The notes beneath the pieces are model-generated. The model was not told where the DNA came from. It made no database searches and saw only the letters and a list, made by a program, of their open reading frames with translations. A DNA stretch of 64,000 nt. Source: CAZJYI01 sp964550025. Its GTDB lineage: Bacteria > Verrucomicrobiota > Kiritimatiellia > UBA8416 > CAYOBW01. Below are positions 35,901 through 42,642 of this stretch, piece by piece. The stretch spans positions 1 through 64,000 of the forward strand of contig CAZJYI010000034.1 in NCBI GenBank assembly GCA_964550025.1, in the 5' to 3' direction. How positions within the stretch are numbered: position 1 is the stretch's first letter; every line of letters begins with the position of its first letter. A program made the position numbers and the translations under genes.

Positions 35901-36247
35901 CTTGCCACCTGCCACTTGCCACCTGCCACTATGACCAGGTTCACCAGGTTATCGACATAGGGGAGTTTCTTGCCGTCAAAGGTGTCGAACGCAACTCTCC
36001 CCTGCTTCCCGAGAGACGCGGCGTGCTTGCGTGCCTTCTCGATGTTCTCCGCGCTGGTGTCGAGCCCGTGCACGATGAAGCCTTCGCCCTTGCACAGCGA
36101 CGTCGTCATCGTCCCGTCACCGGCGCCCACGTGAACGATCAGCCCACCCGTGACGCCGGACGCGCCGACAATGTCGTCTGCTTGGATTCCCGCAACGCAC
36201 AGGATGGTCAGCATGGCGAGGGAGCACGTGGTCAGTCGTCGTGTCAT
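32975..36247 (-). CDS. Methyltransferase-like domain fused to PQQ/BamB-type beta-propeller
   Basis: A 1090-residue exported protein. The ATG at 36247 (AAAGGA upstream) gives a signal peptide MTRRLTTCSLAMLTILCVAGIQA, whereas the longer open frame has no such feature. Residues about 30-125 have a class-I SAM-methyltransferase-like fold (LIVHVGAGDGTMTT, VHGLDTSAENIEKARKHA, VLAPRGAVLA). The rest (about 190-1090) is a PQQ-binding-like quinoprotein propeller with repeats such as VVSAIDENTVYALDEKTGQ, VLFGSADGRVYCL and FYALAG. This fusion is common in planctomycete-type genomes and uncharacterised. Three degenerate 7-nt repeat tracts lie inside the frame (34358-34413, 35815-35849, 35898-35932) without breaking it. 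Confidence 0.85.
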   Translation of the reverse strand: MTRRLTTCSLAMLTILCVAGIQADDIVGASGVTGGLIVHVGAGDGTMTTSLCKGEGFIVHGLDTSAENIEKARKHAASLGKQGRVAFDTFDGKKLPYVDNLVNLVIVAGGKWQVASEEIARVLAPRGAVLAAKPLATPHSALATRSPAPEGWSAYEKSVPPEIDEWTHYLHGPGNNAVASDSVVGPPRHVQWVGGPAWTRTHHKLNSISSAVTANGKLFFILDEATAASMSVPGKWALVARDAFNGMNLWKKPMASWAWHGTRFRSGPPQVTRLLVAAGNRLYLPLALSAGVSEVDAVTGKTLQAYEGTEGAEEIVLKDGVLLVLKGAPVAEHAIGHVSFKGQFQSPNRKSIVAVDVKSGKALWAWSDPTVNPMPETMGTDGSGVYAQLNNSVVCIDFRTGKEKWSYGDRGEKRAANKGFGRSVLVVSDGVVLCNVGNTLTALSAADGGKLWQTKGGMGFHAPMDVFVIDGQVWTGDHPRDSVAPPPVGDFSEALDLRTGEVKSRNTVMVDIATGGHHNRCYRGKATKRFIIGGKRGVEMQDLLGDRHSRNNWVRGSCQYGVMPANGLVYIPPHSCGCYPESKLWGFYALAGARGGKREKPADRLEKGPAYGQIADSVSQISDSRSQISESDSKPESEWPMFRQNVLRSGVAGTPVPSKLKSAWKAVLPGRLSQPVVAGGKVVVSAIDENTVYALDEKTGQVAWLRTVGGRVDSPPAIHGGSVLFGSADGRVYCLRLSDGEPAWSFLAAPRDMKTVSYDRVESVWPVHGSVLVLNGVAYCVAGRSTWLDEGIDMYGLDPATGRVVCFNHYESRHPVAGEGKDAAKPEHNKAVAQNRADYRTALQPDMADSFSMAGGAIADVLVSDGKSVFMHHDKFDTQLKKQKRSRHFFSTSGLLDDTENHRSHWVMGSGDFSMVGVAYSWIVNGGRKGVSALFGLMMAYDDSAVWGVSRKNYTLYKAQNAPFSDDEEVLNDFKPKNPRPQQKGKKKAGAPKDSRFAWRSALPLRPRAMLKAGDHLFFGGMPKETAQDDPHAAYEGRKGGVLAVVSAEDGATVAKYALNSPVVWDGMAAANGRLFFSTEKGELQCWAAE
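34358..34413. repeat. 7-nt tandem repeat inside a coding frame
   Basis: About eight 7-nt units related to ATCTGAG, including ATCTGAG, ATCTGGA, ATCTGAG, ATCTGAG, ATACGGA, ATCTGCA and ATTTGCC from 34365 on. It lies in the PQQ-propeller gene at about residues 612-630 and encodes a Ser/Gln/Asp-rich loop (SVSQISDSRSQISES). Confidence 0.85.
35815..35849. repeat. 7-nt tandem repeat inside a coding frame
   Basis: Five units: GAGTGGC, GAGTGCC, GAGTGGG, GAGTGGC, GAGTGGT. In the PQQ-propeller gene on the minus strand it encodes PLATPHSALATRS, between the methyltransferase-like and propeller parts. Confidence 0.85.
35898..35932. repeat. 7-nt tandem repeat inside a coding frame
   Basis: Units CTCACTT, GCCACCT, GCCACTT, GCCACCT, GCCACTA, again in the PQQ-propeller gene, encoding the GKWQVASEE segment on the minus strand. 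Only 48 bp separate it from the previous tract. Confidence 0.85.
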
Positions 36248-36586
36248 GATGTCATTCCTTTCCCGCCGCGGCGGCGGCTGACGAAATGTGGTCTGTCCGG
36301 GGACGATAGGCGTCCGTGAAACCGAGTGCAAGACGGAACGCGGCCTCATCCTCCCTTGCACGCGGCGCGGTCCTGCTCTAATCTGCTCAATCCGTGGCGG
36401 AAGCCAGAAAGACCTCATCCGAAAAGGGGGCACGAGCTGTCGGAAACGAACGTGAGTAATCAGTGACCAGTGATCGGTGATCAGTGGGGAACTGATCACT
36501 GATGACTGATGACAGATCACTTCGGTTGCGGCCGCGGGCCGTCTTGGTGCGCGGGACGAAGCGGCCGACAGCGGAGAGGAATGATC
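36248..36586. other. Divergent intergenic region with repeats
   Basis: A 339-bp spacer between the divergent PQQ-fusion gene and sulfatase. It holds a third copy (36411-36429) of the GACCYCATCCGAAAAGGGG hairpin found in the 30-kb element, and a 7-nt repeat block at 36452-36518. Promoters for both genes should lie here, but I see no clear -10/-35. Confidence 0.5.
36452..36518. repeat. 7-nt tandem repeat in inverted arrangement
   Basis: The left half is a run of ATCAGTG-type units (GTGAGTA, ATCAGTG, ACCAGTG, ATCGGTG, ATCAGTG). After GGGA the right half is a run of ACTGATC/ACTGATG units, the reverse complement of the first. The whole block can fold into an extended hairpin just upstream of a sulfatase. 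Confidence 0.85.
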
Positions 36587-38026
36587 ATGAGAACCGGGAT
36601 ACTGTTGAGTCTGTTGACACTCGTTGCCGCATCGTTCCCGGCCGCACGGCCGGCATTCGGACGTTCCTCGGAGAACAAGCGCCCAAACGTCATCCTCGTG
36701 ATGGCGGACGACCAGGGATGGGGGGACGCCGGGTACAACGGACACCCGGTCGTGAAAACCCCGGCACTCGATGCGATGGCGCGCGAAGGATTTGTCTTCG
36801 ACCGCTTCTATGCGGCCGCCCCGGTCTGTTCGCCGACGCGGGCCAGCGTGTTGACGGGGCGCAATCCCATCCGCACCAAGGTGCCCAACCACGGGCGCTA
36901 CATGCGACCGCACGAGCAGACCCTGGCCGAGGCGCTCAAGGGTGCGGGGTATGTGACGGGGCTGTTCGGCAAGTTTCACCTGGGTTCGGGCCAGCCCGAT
37001 TCGCCCTGCAATCCCGGAGGCGCCGGCTTCGACGAATGGGCCATCGGGCTCAACTTCTTTGACAACAATCCGTACTTGAGTCGCAATGGAATGATCGAGC
37101 ACCGCAAGGGCAAGGGCTCGGTGCTGTTGATGGACGATGCCCTGGCGTTCCTGGAGAAACACAAGGACGGAAGCCGACCGATCTTCGCGGTGATCTGGTT
37201 CCCGTCGCCCCACGGTCCATTCCAGGAAGTCCCGGAGGGACCGGCCATGTATGACGGGGAGAAACACGCCGGCTACTGGCGCGAAATCACGCTCCTGGAC
37301 CAGCAGGTCGGCCGCCTGCGTACGGAGCTGAAACGCCTGGGTCTGGCCGACAACACGCTGCTGTGGTACTGCAGCGACAATGGTGGGCTGGTGGCCGCCA
37401 GCTCCGGCGGACGGGCCAAGAAAGGCAGCATCTACGAAGGCGGTCTGCGTGTGCCCGGTATCATCGTCTGGCCCGCGCGCGGGCTCAGGGGCCGCACCTC
37501 TGTACCCGCCGTGACCTCGGACATCTATCCGACCGCCCTCGCCCTGGCGGACGTGAACGTGCCGGGACAACATCCGTTGGACGGGATCGACCTGGGAGGC
37601 GTCCTGGCCGGAAAGGTGACGCGGCGCTCCGCGCCAATAGGTTTCTGGCACGGGTTCCAGGGCGGACAGGCAACGTGGAGCGACCGCCTGTTAAAGGCGA
37701 TCATGGAGAAGCAGCAGGCCGGCGAGGCGCCCCCGCACAATCCCGCGCGGATGCAGAAAGACGTTGATGAATTCCCCCGGTTCAAGGCCGACACGGCCAC
37801 GGGGCATGCCGCCTGGCTGGATTGGCCGTGGAAGCTGCACCGTTTGAGGAACGGCAGCCGTTACGAACTGTACAACCTCGAAGCCGACCCGATGGAAGCG
37901 AACAACCTTGCCGACGACGCGGCCCATGGAGCGCGTCTGGCGTCTATGCGGAAAGAGCTGCACGCCTGGATGCAATCGGTCGTGGGCAGTGTCAATGGGG
38001 ATGACTATTCTCGTGATCGCAGGTGA
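36587..38026 (+). CDS. Exported sulfatase (arylsulfatase-like)
   Basis: A 479-residue sulfatase with signature CSPTRASVLTG, Cys81 being the residue to be oxidised. I chose ATG 36587 over 36581 because CGGAGAGGA then sits at normal spacing and the protein begins with a signal peptide (MRTGILLSLLTLVAASFPAA). VILVMADDQGWGD gives the metal-binding DD, and YCSDNGGLVAASSGG and DWPWKLHRL are further family motifs. The next gene, a glycosyltransferase, starts 6 bp after its stop, so they share an mRNA. The substrate is not evident. Confidence 0.92.
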   Translation: MRTGILLSLLTLVAASFPAARPAFGRSSENKRPNVILVMADDQGWGDAGYNGHPVVKTPALDAMAREGFVFDRFYAAAPVCSPTRASVLTGRNPIRTKVPNHGRYMRPHEQTLAEALKGAGYVTGLFGKFHLGSGQPDSPCNPGGAGFDEWAIGLNFFDNNPYLSRNGMIEHRKGKGSVLLMDDALAFLEKHKDGSRPIFAVIWFPSPHGPFQEVPEGPAMYDGEKHAGYWREITLLDQQVGRLRTELKRLGLADNTLLWYCSDNGGLVAASSGGRAKKGSIYEGGLRVPGIIVWPARGLRGRTSVPAVTSDIYPTALALADVNVPGQHPLDGIDLGGVLAGKVTRRSAPIGFWHGFQGGQATWSDRLLKAIMEKQQAGEAPPHNPARMQKDVDEFPRFKADTATGHAAWLDWPWKLHRLRNGSRYELYNLEADPMEANNLADDAAHGARLASMRKELHAWMQSVVGSVNGDDYSRDRR

Positions 38027-38032
38027 GCCACG

Positions 38033-39265
38033 GTGACAGCGTCGTCCGGATCGAGTGTACCGCACGTGCTGGTCTGCCAGCACGGAGCGCGCCGCCGCTA
38101 CGCCATCGCGCGCATGCTGGAGAAGGCCGGCATGCTGGCGGCGTTGTACACGGACTCGTCGGCGCATAGCCTCCTCGGACGATGCAGTGCACTGCTCGGA
38201 CGTCGTGCCCCGCGCGGATGCCGGCAGCTTGCCGCGAGAGCCATCGGCGGCGTGCCCCGCGAGAAGGTCTTCTCGTCGGACTGCTGTTTCTGGCAAGAGC
38301 TGTCGCAGAGGGTGTGTGGCGTGAGGAAGTCCGGGATGGCGCTCTACCATCAGCGGCACGCCGTACTGTCACGCCGGATGCGGCAATGGGGGACGCAGGG
38401 CGCCGACGCCGTCTACTCCATGTACCATGAAGACCTTGATTTTGTCCGCTGGGCAAAGCAACAGGGCCTGCGCAGTTTCATCGATGTCTTTATCAGCCCC
38501 GCCACTCCCCGGACCGTGTCCGAGGAATACGTGTCGTTCCCCGGTTGGGGCCGCAAGCCTTGCGATGCGGATGCCCGCCTGGAGGAGAAGCTCTGGGCTC
38601 GGGCGGCCAAGCTTGCCGACGTACTCTTGTGCCCTTCCGAGTGGGTTGCCGAGGGCGTCCGGAGCTGCACTCCGGACGCCGCCGACAAGATCAGGATCGT
38701 TCCGTACGGGAGCTCGATAGACTACGGGGGACGGACCAACCAGCCGGTTGCGGGCCGCGTCTTCTTCGCCGGCCACGAAGCCGTCAGAAAGGGGCTTCGC
38801 TACCTGGCGGAAGCGGCAACACGATTGAAACAGTCAATCGCCGAGCTGGACGTTCGTGCTGCCGACGCCTTTCCCGACAGCGTCGTGGGTGACCCGTTGT
38901 GCCGCGAGATCACTTTCCTGGGAAAGCTCTCATCCGAGCAAATGCAGGCGGAGTTCCTCGCGGCCGACTGCTTCGTCCTGCCTTCGTTGTCCGAGGGGTT
39001 CGCCGCGGTTGCCGTGGAAGCCATTGCGGCCGGTTGCCCCGTGGTACTGACAAAGGAGGCGGGCGTTGCGATAGAGGACGGGCGAGAAGGCCTGCTGGTT
39101 CCCGCGCGCGATTCGGACGCTCTGGCGTCGGCCATCCAGCGGCTGGTGACCGATCGCGACTTCAGGGCGGGGTGCGCGGCGGCGTGCCTTGAACAGGCGG
39201 TCACGTACTCGGAAGAAGCGTGGGAGAAGCGACTGGTGGCAGCGATACGCGACGAACTGGCGTGA
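38033..39265 (+). CDS. Glycosyltransferase, group 1 (GT4-like)
   Basis: A 410-residue GT-B-fold glycosyltransferase. The C-terminal domain has the hallmarks of GT4 enzymes: RIVPYGSSID, VFFAGHEAVRKGLRYLAEAA, CFVLPSLSEGFAAVAVEAIAAGCPVVLTKEAGV and EGLLVPARD. The Glu of SEGFA is the usual EX7E site. The GTG start at 38033 lies 6 bp after the sulfatase stop, preceded by AGGTGAG. Probably a cytoplasmic enzyme adding a sugar to a lipid-linked or surface glycan, in a unit with the membrane protein that follows. Confidence 0.88.
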   Translation: MTASSGSSVPHVLVCQHGARRRYAIARMLEKAGMLAALYTDSSAHSLLGRCSALLGRRAPRGCRQLAARAIGGVPREKVFSSDCCFWQELSQRVCGVRKSGMALYHQRHAVLSRRMRQWGTQGADAVYSMYHEDLDFVRWAKQQGLRSFIDVFISPATPRTVSEEYVSFPGWGRKPCDADARLEEKLWARAAKLADVLLCPSEWVAEGVRSCTPDAADKIRIVPYGSSIDYGGRTNQPVAGRVFFAGHEAVRKGLRYLAEAATRLKQSIAELDVRAADAFPDSVVGDPLCREITFLGKLSSEQMQAEFLAADCFVLPSLSEGFAAVAVEAIAAGCPVVLTKEAGVAIEDGREGLLVPARDSDALASAIQRLVTDRDFRAGCAAACLEQAVTYSEEAWEKRLVAAIRDELA

Positions 39266-39308
39266 TCTGTTCTCGCCCCGCCCGCTCGCTTTTCGTAGTG
39301 TTCACGTC

Positions 39309-40610
39309 ATGAGTGCGCTGCACCAGAGCGATAACGGCGAAGGCCGAACCGAGCCGCGAGAAGAGCGTCTTCTCTCCCGATGCAACCGTATTCTGACGCG
39401 CAGGCCTTTCTGGTTGCTGTTTGGGATCGCGTTCGCCTGGTTCGTTGTTCTGCACGTCTTTCTTGTGGCGTCCATCGGGCCGGACAGGTTTTACAGTTCG
39501 GGTTTCTTCTTCAACGCGGACCACGGTGAATGGCCGGGATACCTCCGGCACGGGGTATCCGCCGTCTCAGCCTTTGACATCAGGCACCCCGGCTTCAATT
39601 TCCTGTGGCGGGCCGCGTCGCGACTGGTCTTCTCGGTCTTGTCCCTGGCCCTTCCCGCCCGCGAGGCCGGTGTGCTCTCGGCGCTGTCCGTCGTCATCTG
39701 TCTGGCGGCCGCGGGTGGCGCCAGTCTTTTCGCGACGCCCCTTGCGGCGCGCATCACGAATCGCGTCAAGTTCTGGTTCCTGTTTGCCGCGTTCCTGCTG
39801 TTCTCGTCACAGATGATCGTGTGCATTCCTGACCATTTCGGGTGCTCCATGGGGCTTCTCTCGTTAGCCTACTTCATGTATTGCCGCCGAATGGAGCGGC
39901 GATGGAAGATCGTCTGCCTCGTGTTTGCCGTGGTCCTTTGCGGCGCCACGACGCTCACCAACGCCCTCTTTCCCGCGCTATGCCTGGCCGCCGTCCTTTG
40001 CGAGTCGCACCGGTGGCGTCGCCGCATCCTGTTTGCCGGCGCCTTGCTGGCGATCGCGTCGGCGCTCGTCCTGGCGGCCGCCCTGGCGGCACCGGGACCC
40101 GCCGGCGACGAGCAGGCCGAGTCAAGCATCCCGGGGCTGTTCAAGGAGTACAGCAACAACCGGATCACCGCACGCCCAATGGATGCCGCCCGCTACGGCC
40201 TTTTCGGAATCGTTGCTCCCGCCGTGGCTCCCCCACCCCGCCGCTCCGCGGACGGTCTCCTGACGTACGAACCCGTCCCCGATCTGTCGTACGGCCCCCT
40301 GCGACTGGCCGCCGCGGCCGCGTGGCTGGCCGTGCTGGGCGTCACCGGGTACGCGGCATGGCGCCGGCGCGAGCAGCGCGCCCCTCTCATCGTGCTGCTG
40401 TTGTGGGTACTGGCGAACCTCGTGCTGCACAACGTGTGGGGAGACGAGTTCTTCCTGTACACGCCCCACTGGTCCTGGGCTCTGGCGAGCATCGTCATCC
40501 TGGGTATCGATGGCGTGCCGGACCGACTGGCCGTGCCGGCACTCACGGTTCTCATGCTGGGCCAGGCGGCGACGCTGGTCATCGTAGCGCTGGGCGCTGC
40601 ACCAGGGTGA
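39309..40610 (+). CDS. Polytopic inner-membrane protein
   Basis: A 433-residue protein with about nine or ten transmembrane segments (for example about 40-63, 95-140, 155-175, 185-215, 222-245, 330-350, 355-375 and near the C-terminus). A periplasmic loop near 60-95 contains GEWPGYLRHGVSAVSAFDIRHPGFN. It resembles dolichyl-phosphate-type mannosyltransferase or O-antigen-polymerase-like membrane proteins in layout, but I see no certain family motif. Its position after a glycosyltransferase supports a role in glycan assembly. ATG 39309 is chosen because the upstream frame overlaps the glycosyltransferase. Confidence 0.7.
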   Translation: MSALHQSDNGEGRTEPREERLLSRCNRILTRRPFWLLFGIAFAWFVVLHVFLVASIGPDRFYSSGFFFNADHGEWPGYLRHGVSAVSAFDIRHPGFNFLWRAASRLVFSVLSLALPAREAGVLSALSVVICLAAAGGASLFATPLAARITNRVKFWFLFAAFLLFSSQMIVCIPDHFGCSMGLLSLAYFMYCRRMERRWKIVCLVFAVVLCGATTLTNALFPALCLAAVLCESHRWRRRILFAGALLAIASALVLAAALAAPGPAGDEQAESSIPGLFKEYSNNRITARPMDAARYGLFGIVAPAVAPPPRRSADGLLTYEPVPDLSYGPLRLAAAAAWLAVLGVTGYAAWRRREQRAPLIVLLLWVLANLVLHNVWGDEFFLYTPHWSWALASIVILGIDGVPDRLAVPALTVLMLGQAATLVIVALGAAPG

Positions 40611-40753
40611 AACACCGCTCGCCGTTCAGACCATATCAAGATGCCTCATCTGGACCGTCGGCCGGCATCTCCACATTGACTCCCCCACCACTTCGCGCTA
40701 CCGTAGCCGGTGATGGGGAAACCCGTTGTCACGGACCGATGGGAGGAGAGGCG

Positions 40754-42625
40754 ATGGGAGAGCACAACCGTCCGGACCTCACTCAGGCCTTGTCGGCGCA
40801 TGAGGAGAAAGTCGTGACCGCCGAGCAGGCGGTTGCTTCGGTCCAGCCTGGCGAACATGTGTTCGTGGGCACGGCCTGTGCCACGCCGCGTACGCTGGTC
40901 GCGGCTCTCGAGGCACGCCGCCCGCCGCCTGAAGACGTCGAGCTCTTCCACTTTGTCACCACCGGCGCCGTGGAGCACGACGGCACGACGCCCAAGACGG
41001 CCTTCCGGCACCGCAGCTTCTTTGTCGGCAGCGACATGCGCCACGCCGTGGCCGCGGGTACGGCGGAGTACATCCCGATCTCCCTGGCGCAGGTCCCGCG
41101 GCTCATCGAGAACGGCCGGGTGCGTACGGACGTGGCGCTGATTCAGACCTCGCCTCCCGACGCTTTCGGGTACATGAGCCTCGGCGTGTCGGTAGACATC
41201 ACCGCGTCCGTGCTCCGGCAGGCGAAGCGCGTGGTCGCGGAGGTGAACCCGAACATGCCGCGCACGCTCGGGGACTCGTTTGTGCACGTGGACCAGGTGG
41301 ACCTGCTCGTGCCGGTGGACACGCCGGTGATCGAGTACGTGCACCCGCCGTCGGACGAAGTGGCCGGCCGGATAGCGCAGTACATAGCGAACATCATCGA
41401 GGACGGGTCGACTCTGCAGATCGGCTTGGGCCGGATACCGAGTCGGGCGCTCAAGTACCTGCTCGACCGCCGCGATCTCGGCATCCACTCCGACGTGATT
41501 ACCGACTCGATCGTCGACCTGGTAGACGCGGGCGTGGTCACGGGCCGGAAGAAGTCACTGCACCGCGACATGGTCGTGGCAAGCTTCTGTCTGGGAAGCC
41601 GCCGGCTCTACGACCTGATCGACAGTAACCCGCTATTCTCGTTTCACCCCATCGAGTATGTCTGTGACCCGCAGATCATAGGCAAGAACCACAAGATGGT
41701 CTCCGTCAGTCAGGCTTTCGCCGTGGACCTGACCGGACAGATCTGCGCCGACCAGTTCGAGGGGGAGTTCTACAGCGGCGTGTCGACGCAGCCGGATTTC
41801 CTGCGCGGCGCCGCGCAGTCGCCCGGCGGCAAGCCGATAATCTGCCTGCCCTCGACCACCGCCGGCGGCAACGCCTCCCGGGTCCGGCCGCTGCTCAAGG
41901 CCGGTGAGGGCGTTACAGTAGCGCGCTCGGACGTGCACTACGTCGTCACCGAATACGGGATCGCCTACCTGTTCGGAAAATCGATTCGGGAACGCGCGCT
42001 GGCGCTGATCGAGATCGCCCACCCGAAGTTCCGCGACTGGCTGCTGGAACAGGCGCGGCAACTGCACTACGTCCGCGAGGACCAGACCGTGGCGAGTACC
42101 GTCGCCTATCCGGTTGGCGAGGAGCGGGAGCTCACCCTTCGCAACGGCAAACACGTGCGGCTGCGTCCGGCCCGGGCCAGCGACGGGCCGGCGATCAGTC
42201 AGATCTTCTACGATCTGAGCCAGGAAGATGTCTATACGCGGTTCTTCCGGCGACTGACTTCACTGCCGTTCGCCGAGACGCAGCGGGTGTGCAATGTCAA
42301 CTACGACACCGAGGTCGCGTTCGTGGCCGCGGCCGGCCCGCGCGAAAACGAGCAGATCGTGGGCAGCTCCTGCTATTTCCTCAACCCGTCCACCAACATA
42401 GCGGAAGTCGCCTACATGATCACACCGGAATGGCAAGCAGTGGGCTTGGGCAAGGCGCTGCAGCAGCGCATGACCGAATATGCAAGGGCCCGCGGCCTGC
42501 GCGGGTTCGTGGCCGAAGTCCTCACACGCAACCGGAAGATGGTCGCCCTCGCCAAGCACGCCTATGACAACGTCGAGGTCAAGTCCTACGGCGACTCCAT
42601 AGAGATCTACATGTACTTCGAGTGA
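40754..42625 (+). CDS. Acetyl-CoA hydrolase/transferase fused to GNAT acetyltransferase
   Basis: A 623-residue fusion. Residues about 1-450 are a family-I CoA-transferase/acetyl-CoA hydrolase (4-hydroxybutyrate CoA-transferase-like). It has the segments VFVGTACATPRTL and IQTSPPDAFGYMSLGVSVD, then GLGRIPSRAL and VVTEYGIAYLFGKS with the catalytic-type Glu. Residues about 465-615 are a GNAT domain (LRPARASDGPAISQIFYDLS, ITPEWQAVGLGKAL with the acetyl-CoA-binding turn). The GNAT part could acetylate and regulate a protein, or act on a small molecule. A perfect GGGAGGAG precedes the ATG. The sulfatase gene follows 17 bp later. Confidence 0.9.
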   Translation: MGEHNRPDLTQALSAHEEKVVTAEQAVASVQPGEHVFVGTACATPRTLVAALEARRPPPEDVELFHFVTTGAVEHDGTTPKTAFRHRSFFVGSDMRHAVAAGTAEYIPISLAQVPRLIENGRVRTDVALIQTSPPDAFGYMSLGVSVDITASVLRQAKRVVAEVNPNMPRTLGDSFVHVDQVDLLVPVDTPVIEYVHPPSDEVAGRIAQYIANIIEDGSTLQIGLGRIPSRALKYLLDRRDLGIHSDVITDSIVDLVDAGVVTGRKKSLHRDMVVASFCLGSRRLYDLIDSNPLFSFHPIEYVCDPQIIGKNHKMVSVSQAFAVDLTGQICADQFEGEFYSGVSTQPDFLRGAAQSPGGKPIICLPSTTAGGNASRVRPLLKAGEGVTVARSDVHYVVTEYGIAYLFGKSIRERALALIEIAHPKFRDWLLEQARQLHYVREDQTVASTVAYPVGEERELTLRNGKHVRLRPARASDGPAISQIFYDLSQEDVYTRFFRRLTSLPFAETQRVCNVNYDTEVAFVAAAGPRENEQIVGSSCYFLNPSTNIAEVAYMITPEWQAVGLGKALQQRMTEYARARGLRGFVAEVLTRNRKMVALAKHAYDNVEVKSYGDSIEIYMYFE

Positions 42626-42642
42626 CCTACAGGGGAGCCCCC

